Positions 47,829-59,460 are shown, counted from the stretch's first letter. The stretch is 64,000 nt of DNA from Tricholoma matsutake (GCA_026075535.2 AP026547.1:7750001-7814000); one strand, 5' to 3'. Translations and numbers: made by a program. Notes: generated by a model from the letters alone, not told the origin.

Positions 47829-48670
47829 TCATCCTCGATTGCAGCGAGGGCTTTTGCCCTGTCTTCTTCGTCGAGGTCTTTTATGATTGCTTGGATCTTT
47901 GAGTAGGCTTCTCTGCCTTTGTTCTTTGGGAAAGGCCGGTCCTCGGTCCTCGTTTCCCCTTTCTTGTGTTCACTTGCTTGGTGCCCCGTTTGGTGGCACA
48001 CGAAGCATAGCCCCTTCTTCATGTGTTTGATCCTCTCTTGATTAGAGAGTCGGTTGATTTCGAGTGGGGTTTCTTTTGCTTTGGAGCCTGGGGGCTTCTT
48101 TGCCCAGGTCTCCTGTAGCTTTCCTATTATTGCTTTTGCTCTCCTCCACTGTCCATCGTACTTGGAGGCAGCATTGATCATCCCCTCTAAGGTAGTGGGG
48201 ATCGTTTCCATGTTGAACACTCTCTCAAGGAGTTTGGGGTTTAGCCCATCCATGAAGAGTTCGATCAGGGCGGTATCGTCATTGATTCCTGCCTTTTCTC
48301 ACAGGATTCGGAATTGCGCTATGTAATCCTCCAGGTCCTGTCCCTGCTTCAATGCCTTCATCTCTGTTCTGGCTCTGCCAGCTTTGTCAATTGGTGTGAA
48401 CGCTAACTTGAGTGCCGTTTCAAAGGTTGACCAAGTCCCTAGGTCTTCCTTCTCTGCCCATGTCTGTGCCCAGGGTGCGGCGGTTCCTCCGTTCATGAAC
48501 GACAATGCAAAGATGATTTTCTTCTCGTCGGTGTCATAGATCCCATGGTTTACTCTCAAATAGAGTTTTACTTCTTGTAGGAACTTTGCGGTTCTGGTTC
48601 GGTCCCCTGTGAAGTCAGATGGGGTTTGGATTCTGATTTCTTTGGTTGACGTGGTGGGTTCAGTAGACAT
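47819..48670 (-). pseudogene. gag: gag of element C
   Basis: Starts MSTEPTTSTKEIRIQTPSDF and would give 283 codons. Capsid-like region (TAKFLQEVKLYLRVNHGIYD), then a zinc knuckle CFVCHQTGHQASEH whose last ligand is His instead of the usual Cys. One in-frame TGA at 48299-48301 interrupts it, in a context (CTG-TGA-GAA) that would be CGA before a CpG transition. The last sense codons are GGT-TTT followed by TAA, and a slippery heptamer covers this stop (see frameshift site). Confidence 0.85.
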
Positions 48671-48954
48671 GTTGGTGTTGTTGTTGGATAGGGAGAATGG
48701 ATCTTGTTCTGGGGTTTCTTCTTTATTGGAAGATCTGAAATCTTCTTCGTCAAGGTATCAGGGTTTCTCGTCACTGGTTCTCCTTGAGAACCACTTCTGT
48801 GCTGGTTCCGAGTACCGTACTAGTCGACCCTGGTATCTATACCACGGGGTTCTTCCTGATGATGATGCTCCTGTCGGAGGTCTGTCTGGGCTTTGTCTGA
48901 AAGACGTTGTGTCTGCACCTAGGTAGGTGGACTTTGTAGATCAGCTTGACCTTT

Positions 48955-49520
48955 TGTTAAGACTATTGGTCTTAACTCAGACTTGTCTTCGTCTATCGCA
49001 CTAGGAGGCTTTCCTAGTGTTTCGGGCTTTCGGGCTTTGCTTGGGTGCTTCCTCAAGCTATCATGGTTAATCATACTCAGAGGCTTTCTGAGTGTACCGT
49101 CAGTTTGTGTATCACAGTTGGAGGCTTTCCAACTGTCAAGTTCGGGTTATCATGGCTAAGGGCTTCTTAGACCATCGAGTTGTTCGAGTTGAGTTTAAGA
49201 CCGTATATTGAATCAGGTCAAGCTAAGGAATACAGGCAGTACTACTGTAGCTTATATACGGTTCAGAGATTGTCTATTGTCCAATCGGAATAAGGGATTC
49301 TTGTCAAGTAAATATAGAAGGAATAATAGAACAGTAAGCCTCATGCCTAGCATGAGGCGTCCTATGTTGCAGGTCCGATGTTGAGGAGTCCGACGTCATG
49401 GAGTCCGACGTTGTGGAGTCCGATGTCACGGAATACTGTGGCACAGCATGTCGATTGACAGGAGTCAGAAGGAAAAATAAAGTACCTGGCCTTGCGGGTC
49501 ACAACAAGGAAATCATAACA
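48955..49520 (-). repeat. 5' LTR of element C
   Basis: 566 bp, TGTTATGATTTCCTTG to GTCTTAACA on the minus strand. Near its outer end a 15-bp tandem unit (GGAGTCCGACGTCAT-like) is present in one more copy than in the other LTR, which accounts for the 15-bp length difference. Confidence 0.93.
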
Positions 49521-49525
49521 CTTAC

Positions 49526-50529
49526 CTCGGTGATGTCTAAATGGCACCTGGGGAATTTCTGCTACTTTAGTAGTGGGTTTATGGGGTGCCAGCAAAAATC
49601 TGCGATCCCACCAGATTTGGGTCCCATGATTTGCTGTGACCTTGTGAACGTGTTTCAGATGGGACATGAGCAAAAAGTGCGCTATTAAGGTTTTTGTCAA
49701 GAACCATTCCTCGCCCGATCGGAACCCGCATCCATCTGACCCTTTCCCACACGTCAAACATGACTTTTGCCTATGCCTCCCAATTTCGTTCCTGGCCACC
49801 TTGCACTGCCCACACTGCTGTGCACCAGGCCGCCTTGTACAGCATCCATGGCTGCCTTCCCAAGGCTGCCGTCTCTATTGCAAATTCAACTACGGATTCC
49901 TGTGCGGCTCCCGCTAGACAATTTATCTACACAGTCAAGACACTGCCGCAGTCTTCATTCCTGTTCTGCATTATTCTGGACTACAGTATTTAAGCTTAGT
50001 TAGTTTTGCCTTGTATTCCTCAGTTTGTATATTGACATAGACTTGACTTTATCCTGCCAATCTAAAACCTCCTTCTACTCCATCCCCTGTCCTCTAAGAG
50101 TCTGAACTCCATTTGACTCAACCTCTAGTCTCCCTCTGTAGTTTTAGTCCCATCTGAACTTAACCTAAGTCCCTCCATACTCCTCCCCACTTTTACCTGC
50201 ACTTTCCTGCTCCTACCTCTAAACCTTCAACTTGAAATTAGGACACCAGACGAGGTGAAGGGCGCAGCTTCTTACAAGCTGAAGCCAAGTCCTTTCCATT
50301 TCCCCTCCTGCAGAATCCGCATTGACCCGACAATCTTCCGCTATCATCACCCGCAGTGTCCGGTCAGATTCCGAAGTGGCCTCTAGGATCAGTTCTTAAC
50401 AGTTTTCGAGGTCCTGTGATCTCTTCCACTTGTCCTTGTGATGTGTTTCAGATGGGACATGAGCAAAAATGATGCTATTAAGATTTTCAAGGTCCTATGA
50501 TCTCTTCCATTTGTCCTTGTGCTGTGTTT
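49526..50529. other. Region between element C and the KDZ element, with an 80-90-bp repeat
   Basis: No gene recognised. Units containing CCTTGTG, TGTGTTTCAGATGGGACA and TGAGCAAAAAxTG occur at about 49,635-49,690, 50,400-50,480 and 50,483-50,537. The last unit is broken by the KDZ element and resumes at 61,628. The repeat thus provides an empty-site reference for that insertion. Confidence 0.5.
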
Positions 50530-50751
50530 CAGATGGGTAGGGTTGCAGAAAATATTCCAGCCTGGTAAATTACTGGTAAATTACAAGGGGTCCACAAGCT
50601 GTAATTTACCAGTAATTTACCAGTACAACAGTGCATGTGATCAATTCATGTGATTCTTAGCAGGCATTTTGAGGACATCTGGGTATTGGAAATTCCCAAG
50701 AGTCCCACCCATCCCAAGAGCCCCAACCACCAAACACTAATACACTCTGCT

Positions 50752-52967
50752 ATGTCCTCTCTGAACTTGCAGGATATAGTTCCCTTGAACCATAAGTACC
50801 CTGACCTTTCTTTTGGCCAAGTCCTGCAGTTCATCTCACTGGCCTCAAAATTGAAAGAGAACATCCTTCTAGCACAGCCATCTTCTGTACTAGAATTTGA
50901 TCCACCTGATATTCTTAGTGTTCGAAAGTCCGGTCCAGTCCGGTTTTTTGACTTCCAAATGGGGCAACCACAACTGCAACTGGTCCAGGACTGACCCAGA
51001 TATTGGGGGGACTGAACTGGACCACCTAGGACTGGTATTTTCTGGTTAATGGACTGGAAAAAGACTGGTTTGGACTGGTTTTTTGATGTAAAATTTGTCA
51101 TGCTAATATAAGCCAGCTGTATCTTGACAATCACTCCTCGGAACCTTGAAAGGATAATTTAACATGATAGAGCTTGTAAATACCCGGTTTTTGATTTAAT
51201 TTTTAAGAGATTTAATGAAGATTTGATGTAGCTATGACTGAAACCGAATTACATCTGCTAAAGATGGGGGGAAATGGAATGTGACAACCATAAGTTATGT
51301 GAGGCATATCTTACATTGATGGGGTGAGCATATTTACCTACATAAAATCTCCATATCCAAAAAATATAATGAAGCAAAATGATCAAAATATGAGTGAGTT
51401 AGAATCAAAGTGATTCTGATACAAGTTGAACAAAAACAAAACTTGTACCAAAATGAATTTGGTCATATCTTTCTCGATTCTTGACTGTTTTTGATGAACC
51501 AAAGGTCAAATTAAAGGTAATAATCATGTTTACATGGTCATGTAATGCACGTAACGTTTAACTGGTTGCAACAGGTTTAAACTGGTCTTTTTGCAGTCCT
51601 ACATTATTTTTCAAAATGAAAGACCTGCAACTGGACTGCAAAAGACCGGTCCATAAATAGACTGCTGGTCCGGTCCATAAATAGACTGCTGGTCCAGTCC
51701 ATAAATAGACCGCTGGTCCGGTCCTAATCAGTCCAGTTCAGTCCAGTTTCAGTTTTTTTTTTGGTCCTATAGACCGGACCTTCAAACACTAGATATTCTT
51801 CCTCCAACAATCACTACTTTCTTGTTAAAAAGCTGCAGTATTTCTGTGAGTTGTGTTGATAGCTGTTGGGAAGCTCTGAAATCAACCATCTGGAACAATG
51901 CCAACCACCTTGAGGACAGCATAACACAAGATTTTGCCACACACAGTCATCCTCTTGGGCTTTGTGTGTCCAATTGTGTATCCAGAGCCAACTTGAGCTT
52001 ATTATTCTCCTAATTTAGTTTCCCACACCTTGTATCCCCTTCAACAAATTTGCATCAATGCCAGTTGTTCACATAGTAGAACCAGGAGGCTGTTGAAGAA
52101 GGAAGAGCAATGGCAGGGTGTCTTGTACACACTTGATAAGGGAGCACTTTCTGTTCATTCAGTTCATTTGTACTGTGATGGTATGTTTTCAACTCATAAA
52201 TGTCAAGTGAGATGCCTACTACTTTCAGATAGTGTGCAACACCAACTATCACCACAACTTCCAGGTTAAAGATGGCATGTGCACTTATTATGATGGGATT
52301 CTGGATGTGATCCAAGTTGGTGAACATCAATTTGCAGAATGATGGCTTATACAGCTTTGGATCACCCTTATGCTGGTCTCATGGCAAGTATTTGCTTGGT
52401 TTGTGAAATCCATTTCATGAACTGATGTGTCCTGCAGGACATCAGCTACTAATTGCACTTGTTTATACAACCTTACACTCTCTGACACTGTTCTGCCAGG
52501 CAACTGGGCTTTCAGTTTCACACTCACTACTGAACATGTTTGGGATGGCTTTGTGATCTTGGCCCTCATGGACAACTATTAGCATCACTTGAAGACCCTT
52601 GAAGTGCCCCACACTGGCACACAAAAGGATTGCTTCACTAAGGCGCAACCTTCACTTCCATGTCCAAGGCCAACCTGAGCTGCGCCACTATTGCAAAAAA
52701 TGTCTATGGGTCTGTGGGAATGGCCAGAAAGTCTGGGTTGTCATTATTGATGGTGTTACTGTTGGCTGTCCATGCTGTGCAGTCCATAACTGTAAAACTC
52801 CTCAAAAGCAACTGACACTGCTTCTGTCCAAAAGATGCCACCCAGAACCTATTGGTGCAATTGTTGGTTGTGATTCTCCCATTGTTGATGACAGGCATAC
52901 TTGTTCAGATCCTTGTCATCAAGAAGTTGAACAGATCCATCAGGAAAATCTGATGGCTCTGTTTTGA
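50752..52967 (+). pseudogene. KDZ-associated CxC-cluster protein (CxC5/CxC6-like)
   Basis: Starts MSSLNLQDIVPLNHKYPDLS. After the 876-bp TIR element is removed the frame resumes as LPPTITTFLLKSCSISVSCV, a conserved block of this family. Then come a CxC-like segment (LYTLDKGALSVHSVHLYCDG), KDGMCTYYDGILDVIQVGEH, and near 52.65-52.93 kb the second Cys cluster (ELRHYCKKCLWVCGNGQKVW, GVTVGCPCCAVHNCKTP, GAIVGCDSPIV). Such Cys clusters accompany KDZ transposases in basidiomycetes and probably bind DNA. Stops and frameshifts break it. No RNase H catalytic core was recognised in what remains, so this may be the accessory protein or a truncated transposase. Confidence 0.72.
50916..51791. mobile_element. 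TIR element with 8-bp TSD GATATTCT, inside the KDZ gene
   Basis: 876 bp; left end TAGTGTTCGAAAGTCCGGTC, right end GACCGGACCTTCAAACACTA. Exact duplication GATATTCT at 50908-50915 and 51792-51799. The interior has alternating CTGGTC/GACCGG and AACTGG motifs. It is related to the foldback family at 30,996 by its ends. Removing it restores a continuous reading frame in the KDZ-associated gene, which dates it after that gene. Confidence 0.88.
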
Positions 52968-53187
52968 ATTGTCAAGGTATGATGAGTGGCTGCCTGGGTA
53001 TTTTGCATGTTGCCTGAGACCTGATGTTCCCCTCCTTGTCATTATTGTCCTTGTCCTTGTCCTTGTCCTCCTCCACCTTGAAGCTGGCCTTCTCTCTACC
53101 ATTCACCTTCTTCTTCTCCTTCAATGTTTGTCAAATATGTCCATGTTCACAAGGAAGGTTCTTGAAGAAATGCAGCTTGCATTCCTG
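52968..53187 (-). pseudogene. 3' part of the KDZ-internal minus-strand gene
   Basis: Lies on the left of element B; the right part is at 58635-59081. On the minus strand it reads QECKLHFFKNLPCEHGHI, then a basic and acidic tail with a KDKDKDNND run. Attribution to the same gene rests on strand, adjacency and plausible continuity across the insertion. Confidence 0.4.
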
Positions 53188-53192
53188 GCTTC

Positions 53193-53617
53193 TGTAAGGG
53201 GACTAGGGGGGTGCCCTGTGTGTTTCTCCTATTTTTTATGTTTGTTCTATATTTTTCCTCACTTCATTTCCTTCTATTCTTCATTTTCTATGATTTTTCC
53301 GGATTTTATTACTAATTTCCCTTTCTATCATGTTTGTGCATGTTGACAGTTTTATATTTAGAGGCGAAGCACCCCTTCCAACATCTACCCCTTGGTATGA
53401 TGTCATTCGGTGGCCTTGATCTGCCTATCTCCGCCTTTTCTATTTTTAGGTTATTATTTGATTTTTGTTGTCTTCACATATACTGGGCATTGGCAAAAAG
53501 ATCCTTAGAGTTTTCTCTTCAGATTTCCCTTTGCTAGGTGCATCCCCAATCCCTGTAATATGTAGTATAATTTTAACTTTGGATTTCCCTTTGCTAGAGG
53601 CTGAGGTTGCCCTTATA
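53193..53617 (+). repeat. 5' LTR of element B
   Basis: 425 bp, TGTAAGGGGACTAGGG to GGTTGCCCTTATA, closely matching the LTRs of element A and its own 3' LTR. TATA-like TTATATTTA on the sense strand. Confidence 0.93.
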
Positions 53618-53782
53618 GTAGAAAACTCTCCCCTAAGGCCCAAAACTGCAAACACACTGCCCAAGATAGGCAGGTACAGAGTGGACAACACTTCCCAAAG
53701 CTCCACAGACTCCCTACACACTGTTCCAGACAGTCTTGCCTTTACTGTGCTGCCATTTTTGCCAAACGCGCCCCCTAGCAAC

Positions 53783-54901
53783 ATGGATGCATCAGAGCAC
53801 CTCGACGCGCTTGAAAGCGATGTTTCTGGAATACACGTGCAAATCAATTCGCTTAAATCTACAATCAAAAACTTCATCAGGACCCTCCAGACTAACCCTA
53901 CAACCAATATTCCCCCCATTGTGACTCCAAGTGCACCCAACAATGACGTACTGCCAAATGTGCCCACTAAAGAGCATGCCCAGATCAAACTGTCTCCCCC
54001 CGCTGAATTTAATGGTGCACGTGTGCAGGGACATGCATTCCTTAATTCCTGTGAGTTATACATCAGTCTCCAGTCACATCAATTCATCAATGAGGCTGCA
54101 AAAATTTATTGGGCCTTCACATACATGAAATCTGAATGCACCTATCTCTATGTGGACCGTATTTTGCATCAAACTAAAGAACTTGGTTCTCTACCTTTCT
54201 CCACTTGGGGTGACTTTTGAGCCGAGTTTGTATGCCACTTTTGTCCCCTCAATGAGCACCACTGAGCAGTGACACGACTTGAGTCATCCTCTTACCACCA
54301 GGCGCATTGATCCATGGACGATTATATTGATGAGTTTAAGGATTTGGTGGACATGGCAGGATATGGGAGTGGGCTACCAGTGGTGGTGAAGTTCCTATGG
54401 GGCCTCAACCAAGAAATTCAGGACCAGATTGCACAGATGTTGGAAGGGTGCCCAGCGGATGATGATATCTATGCTTGGTATGAAGCTGCTTCACTCTGTG
54501 ACAAGAACCGACTCACAAATGCGGTGTTTAATGCTGCATTCCATGCTCCAACTACCACTCATGTGCCCTACACCTTCAATCGAACCGTTCCCTGCCTTAA
54601 CCCCATTCCTGTTCGTCAGACTCCCACACCAGCTGTCAATGTCCCAGTACCAATGGATGTTGATGCAGCCCACAGCCATGCGCATAGGTTGGATCTCTGC
54701 TACTGCTGTGGGGAAACTGGGCACAGGGCTGGAGCACGTCCCCATCATCAGGATATCCTCATGCTTACCCCTGAGGGGCAAGATGAACTCCTCCAAGACT
54801 TGTTGGCGCTTGTAGATGTTGAGGAAGCAAAGGATCAGGTTGCAGAGGAGATCAAGTCAGAAGTTGTAGAGGAGCAGGATTTTTCTATTTGCAGTGAGTG
54901 A
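53783..54901 (+). pseudogene. gag: gag of element B
   Basis: Same protein as gag of element A, from Met at 53783 (MDASEHLDALESD). Compared with A it has TGA for CGA at three codons between about 54,218 and 54,312, which break the capsid region. The zinc knuckle is CYCCGETGHRAGAR, where the last Cys has been lost as well. Ends in GAG-TGA overlapping pol by four bases, as in A. Confidence 0.88.
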
Positions 54902-57900
54902 ATTGTACACCCTCACTGCCTGTCCATAACCACTTTGAAGTCTTGTCAGTTGAATCCCCAGAGAATGAATCCATTTCTGTGACTGTTCCCCTCTCTGACC
55001 CTTCAAAGTTGGCTGAAGATGTACCTGCTCTTCCCATCTCTCCCTCTGCTCCACACCCCAAAATTAAATCATGGGAGCATAAACTGGAAGTGGAGGAAGG
55101 TGATTGGATCTTCTACACTGCGATTCATCCATTGCACGAGGTGTGTGCTACATCGAACATATCCCAACACCTCGCCGAGGCCTTCCACAAAAACAATGCT
55201 GCTAAATCCTCTACTAATTCCTTGCTCCCTCATCTCCATGACTTTGGAGACATGTTCTCCAAGGAATCGTTCAACTCTCTCCCTGTGCACAAGCCATGGG
55301 ATCACGTGATCGAACTCACCCCCAGTGCAACCCCTTCATCCTGCAAGGTCTATCCTCTCTCTCCTGAAGAACAATGACAGCTTGACCAGTTCATCGATGA
55401 GCACCTGGCCTCTGGACGTATTCGACCATTGAAGTCACCCATGGCCTCTCCCTTTTTCTTTGTCAAGAAGAAGGATGGCTCACTTCGACTGGTTCAAGAC
55501 TACAGAAGGCTCAACAACATCACAGTCAAAAATCACTACCCATTACCTCTCATCTCCAAACTTGTGAAGCAGCTCTGTGGAGCCCGATACTTCACCAAGC
55601 TTGACGTCCGTTGGGGCTACAATAATGTGAGGATAAAGGAGGGAGATGAGTGGAAGGCAGCCTTTCGTACCAACCATGGTCTTTTTGAACCACTTGTCAT
55701 GTTCTTTGGCCTTACTAATAGTCCTGCCACTTTTCAGACCATGATGAACAACATTTTCCATGACCTCATCCTCAAAGGCGTTGTCTGCATCTATCTCGAC
55801 GACATCATCATCTTCACTCACACAGTTGAAGAGCACCATCGCATCATGCACCTCATCCTAGAATGGCTTTGACGGTACAAACTCTACCTTCATCAGGACA
55901 AGTGCAAGTTTGAGAAGACCAAGATTGAGTACCTCAGCCTGATTATCCCAGAGGGTCAGGTGGAGATGGATCCTATCAAGGTGAATGGCATCACAGCTTG
56001 GCTGACGCCCACGAACAAGAAAGAGGTGCAGTCTTTCCTGGGCTTCATCAATTTCTATCGGCGTTTTATCAAGGATTTCTCACATCATGCACAACCACTG
56101 TTTGACTTGACAGGAAAGGAGGCATGGAGGTGGGATAATGCACAACAGGAGGGGTTCGAAAAGCTTAAGAAGATGGTCACTTCCACTCCCATCCTTACCT
56201 TTGCTGACAATTCATGTCCTTTTCGTGTAGAAGCTGAAAGTTCTGACTTTGTGACCAGCGCTGTGTTGTCTCAGCAGTCTCCGGAGGACCAGAAGTGACA
56301 TCCTGTTGCATTCTACTCCAAAAGCCTTAGTGCTGTAGAGCAAAATTATGAGATCCATGACAAGGAGATGTTGGCGATAATATGTGCACTTGAGGAGTGG
56401 CGACACTTTCTCGAGGGTGCCCAACACAAGGTGGAAATTTGGATGGATCACAAGAATCTCGAGTACTTTATGACAGCCAAGAAATTGAACCATTGTCAAG
56501 CTCGTTGGTCCCTGTATCTATCCAGATTCAACTTCTCCTTGCACCACCATCCAGGTCGCAGCATGGGGAAGACCAATGCCCTCTCCCAACATGCAGACCA
56601 TGGGGATGGCAGCAATGACAACCAAAACATTGTGTTGTTGCAGCCAGACCTGTTCACCATTCGGGCATTGGAAGGTATTGCACCCCAGGGTGAGGAGCGG
56701 GACATCCTATGTGACATTTGTCACACAAACCATAGTGGTTTACATGAGGATGTTGTTGCCCAACCTGTTAAAGAACTGAGGAAGGGATCCACCCTTTCCT
56801 TGCATGCGGCAGAGTGGGCTGAAAAAGAGGACTTGTTGTATTTCAGGGATCGCATCTATGTCCCCAATGACCCAGACCTTCGCCGGCACATCATATCCCA
56901 ACACCATGACTCACAGATTGCTGGTCATCCTGGATGCTGGAAGACCTTGGAGCTCACCTCACGGAATTATTGGTGGCCACAAATGTCATGGCTCATTGGT
57001 CCATATTGTCACACTTGTGACCTTTGCTTATGCACCAAGGTTCCTCATCGCAAACCCATTGGCAAGCTACACCCTCTTCCTGTTCCAGAGAGTCATTGGG
57101 ATGTTGTCAGCGTCGACTTTGTGGTGGAGTTGCCAGAGTCAAATGGGTTTGATGTGGTGATGTGCACAGTTGATTCAGTGGGAAAATGTGCTCACTTCAT
57201 TCCCACTCACACCACTGTCAGTGCCCTGGGTGCTGCCTGACTCTACCTCCACCATGTGTGGAAATTACATGGACTTCCTGGTGCTTTCCTCTCTGATCGT
57301 GGCCCTCAGTTCATGGCAGAGTTCACTCGCAAGCTGTACCGACTCCTGGGAATCAAACTCCTTGCTTTGACTGCTTATCACCCACAAACTGATGGCCAGA
57401 CTGACCAAGTCAACCAGGAACTGGAGCAGTACATCCACATCTTTGTCAATGAATGCCAGGACAATTGTGATGATCTTCTCCCCTTGGGCGAGTTTGGATA
57501 CAACAACCATGTCCATGCTTCCACTCAACAGACCCCTTTCCTCTTAGACACTGGACGACATCCACGCATGGGATTTGAACCTTGCCAAACTCCCTCACAC
57601 ATCAAGATGGTGAATGAGTTCACAGAATGCATGTGGGATAGCTTGGAGGAGGCAAAGGCAAAGGACAACATGGCACGCTTTTACAACCAACGCCATTCTC
57701 CAACCCCTCAGTACAAGGTTGGTGATTGAGTTTATCTTGACTCCAGTGACATCTCCACTATGCATCCATCCAAGAAACTCGCTCATCACTTTCCCCATCG
57801 TCAAGTGTGTTGGAATGCATGCCTATCATCTATGCCTCCCAGCCTCCATGTCCAGACTCCACCCAGTCTTCCATGTTGTCAAACTCCTTCCAGCTCCCCC

Positions 57901-58198
57901 AGATCCATTCCTGGGATGCCATTCACACCCACCACCACTGCCTACAGTGATCGAGGGAGAACCCCAATATAAAGTCGAGTCAATCTTGGACAGCCGGTTG
58001 CATCAAGGAAAACTCCAGTATTTGGTGCGTTGGAAGAGTTATGGGTATGAGGAGAACTCATGGGTTGAAGAGTCTGATGTGAATGCCCCTTGGTTAGTCA
58101 AGGAATTCCACTGATGGCACACTGCTGCACTGCGTCACATTCAAGTCACAGACTTTGGTCGTATGCAATTTTGAATGCATCGGGGCGATGCGTCTTAG
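54898..58198 (+). pseudogene. pol: pol of element B, protease missing
   Basis: Aligned to element A, codons jump from SWEHKL straight to EVEEGDW, removing about 192 codons that include the protease DSG triad, without changing frame. Reverse transcriptase keeps the catalytic YLDD box that A has lost. RNase H, H2C2 integrase and chromodomain (LQYLVRWKSYGYEENSWVEE) are recognisable. Stops occur at about 55,375, 55,870, 56,296, 57,238, 57,728, 58,112 and 58,172, and an 11-bp deletion near 57,790 shifts frame before the chromodomain. Most stops are TGA where A has CGA. Confidence 0.92.
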
Positions 58199-58209
58199 AG
58201 AGGGGGTGA
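58197..58209 (+). other. Polypurine tract of element B
   Basis: AGAGAGGGGGTGA directly before the 3' LTR and overlapping the end of the pol stop codon region. Confidence 0.85.
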
Positions 58210-58634
58210 TGTAAGGGGACTAGGGGGGTGCCCTGTGTGTTTCTCCTATTTTTTACATTTGTTCTATATCTTTCCTCACTTCATTTCCTTCTATTCTTCA
58301 TTTTCTATGATTTTTCCGGATTTTATTACTAATTTCCCTTTCTATCATGTTTGTGCATGTTGACAGTTTTATATTTAGAGGCAGAGCACCCCTTCTGGCA
58401 TCTACCCCTTGGTATGATGTCATTCGGCGGCCTTGATCTGCCTATCTCCACCTTTTCTATTTTTAGGTTATTATTTGATTTTTGTCACCTTCACATATAC
58501 TGGGCATTGGCAAAGGGATCCTTAGAGTTTTCTCTTTGGATTTCCCTTTGCTAGGTGCGTCCCCAATCCCTGTAATATGTAGTATAATTTTAACTTTGGA
58601 TTTCCCTTTGCTAGAGGCTGAGGTTGCCCTTATA
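58210..58634 (+). repeat. 3' LTR of element B
   Basis: 425 bp. Preceded by the polypurine tract AGAGAGGGGGTGA, identical to that of element A. Confidence 0.93.
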
Positions 58635-59081
58635 CCTTCCAGAGAGGAGGCAGTCAAAGTCCTGGCATAGAACAACATCATGTCCCTTGAGGAATATGTG
58701 ATTACCATCCTTGAGAGTGATGATGTGGCCAATTTGAACCTTTGTCCAAGTATGTATAGCTGTAATCTTGAACCTCACCTCCTTCTCATCTCCAAGCAAA
58801 AGATCCACCTCTGATAGAATGGCAGCCATCAGCACAGTATGCAGCCACTTAAAGCCACCCTGGACTTCAAACACAGTAGCCTCAACATTATCCTATCCAA
58901 AAATAGGTGTCAATTAAAGAACAAAGAGTGATGAAAACAGAGGACACACCTTTGGCCATGCATAAACAATGACATTATGCTTGGCTTTCTCAATGTTTGT
59001 GATACACTCTGCATCATCCACCTGCTGCTGTTCCTCCAGAGTCTGATGAATTGTGTAATGCTTGGTGAACACAGCTGTCAT
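58635..59081 (-). pseudogene. 5' part of the KDZ-internal minus-strand gene (unnamed fungal family)
   Basis: Exon 1 59081-58950 begins MTAVFTKHYTIHQTLEEQQQ and ends YAWPK. A 57-nt intron (58893-58949, GTGTGT to GATAG) follows, then exon 2 reads DNVEATVFEVQGGFKWLHTV to QDFDCLLSGR, where element B cuts it. There is no stop in these 144 codons. It resembles an expanded, unnamed family of Agaricomycete proteins that I know only as hypothetical. Its position inside a KDZ element suggests a passenger gene. Function cannot be given. Confidence 0.6.
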
Positions 59082-59360
59082 CTGCAATACATGTCACGGA
59101 TCTGCAAACATGTCCACTGCAGTTGAGGTACTTGCCATCAAGATTTTTTGAGGTGGTGAGAAAGAAGGTGAACACTGTGAAAATGGTGACATCACCCACT
59201 GATTTCCCTTCTCTGTGGCACCATGGCCTTTCACTCAGCAGCCCCCAGCCTCAATACAGTGCTGGTGGCACATTTGGCAACTACAATTGGGGTGTATGCG
59301 TGTTGATAGGTCCACCTTGTTGTTCAAGCTCAGAAAACACATCTACGATCATTGTCGAAG

Positions 59361-59460
59361 CTCTATGAACCCATACAAACCCCTCCAAAGCTCTACAAAC
59401 CCCTCCAAAGCTCTACAAACCCCTCCAAAGCCCTACAAACCTCTACAAACCTCTACAAAG
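59361..59460. repeat. 20-bp tandem repeat
   Basis: Unit CCCTCCAAAGCTCTACAAAC, three near-exact copies at 59,381-59,440 with partial units on both sides. Confidence 0.85.

Larger units (their letters stand above)
42311..49520 (-). mobile_element. Element C: Ty3/gypsy chromovirus with an extra 3' ORF
   Basis: 7,210 bp on the minus strand, with exact target duplication CTTAC at 42306-42310 and 49521-49525. LTRs are 551 bp (42311-42861) and 566 bp (48955-49520) with TG to CA ends. Order: gag, pol (protease, RT, RNase H, integrase, chromodomain), then a further zinc-knuckle ORF. A different lineage from elements A and B by LTR and protein. In-frame TGA codons in gag, pol and ORF3, and Asn for the catalytic Asp of protease, make it inactive. 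It lies just downstream of the Helitron relic. Confidence 0.95.
53193..58634 (+). mobile_element. Element B: protease-deleted sister of element A
   Basis: 5,442 bp, LTRs of 425 bp, same gene order, polypurine tract and termini as element A, but on the plus strand. Flanks are GCTTC (53188-53192) and CCTTC (58635-58639), which agree at four of five bases, so the duplication is probable with one mutation. The whole protease region is missing. At least ten nonsense codons and an 11-bp deletion before the chromodomain are present. It split the minus-strand gene inside the KDZ element. Confidence 0.94.

Noticed and set aside
53043..53072. CCTTGT tandem run as a functional repeat
   Set aside because: A short hexamer run of five or so copies that fits a Lys/Asp codon repeat on the minus strand; ordinary.
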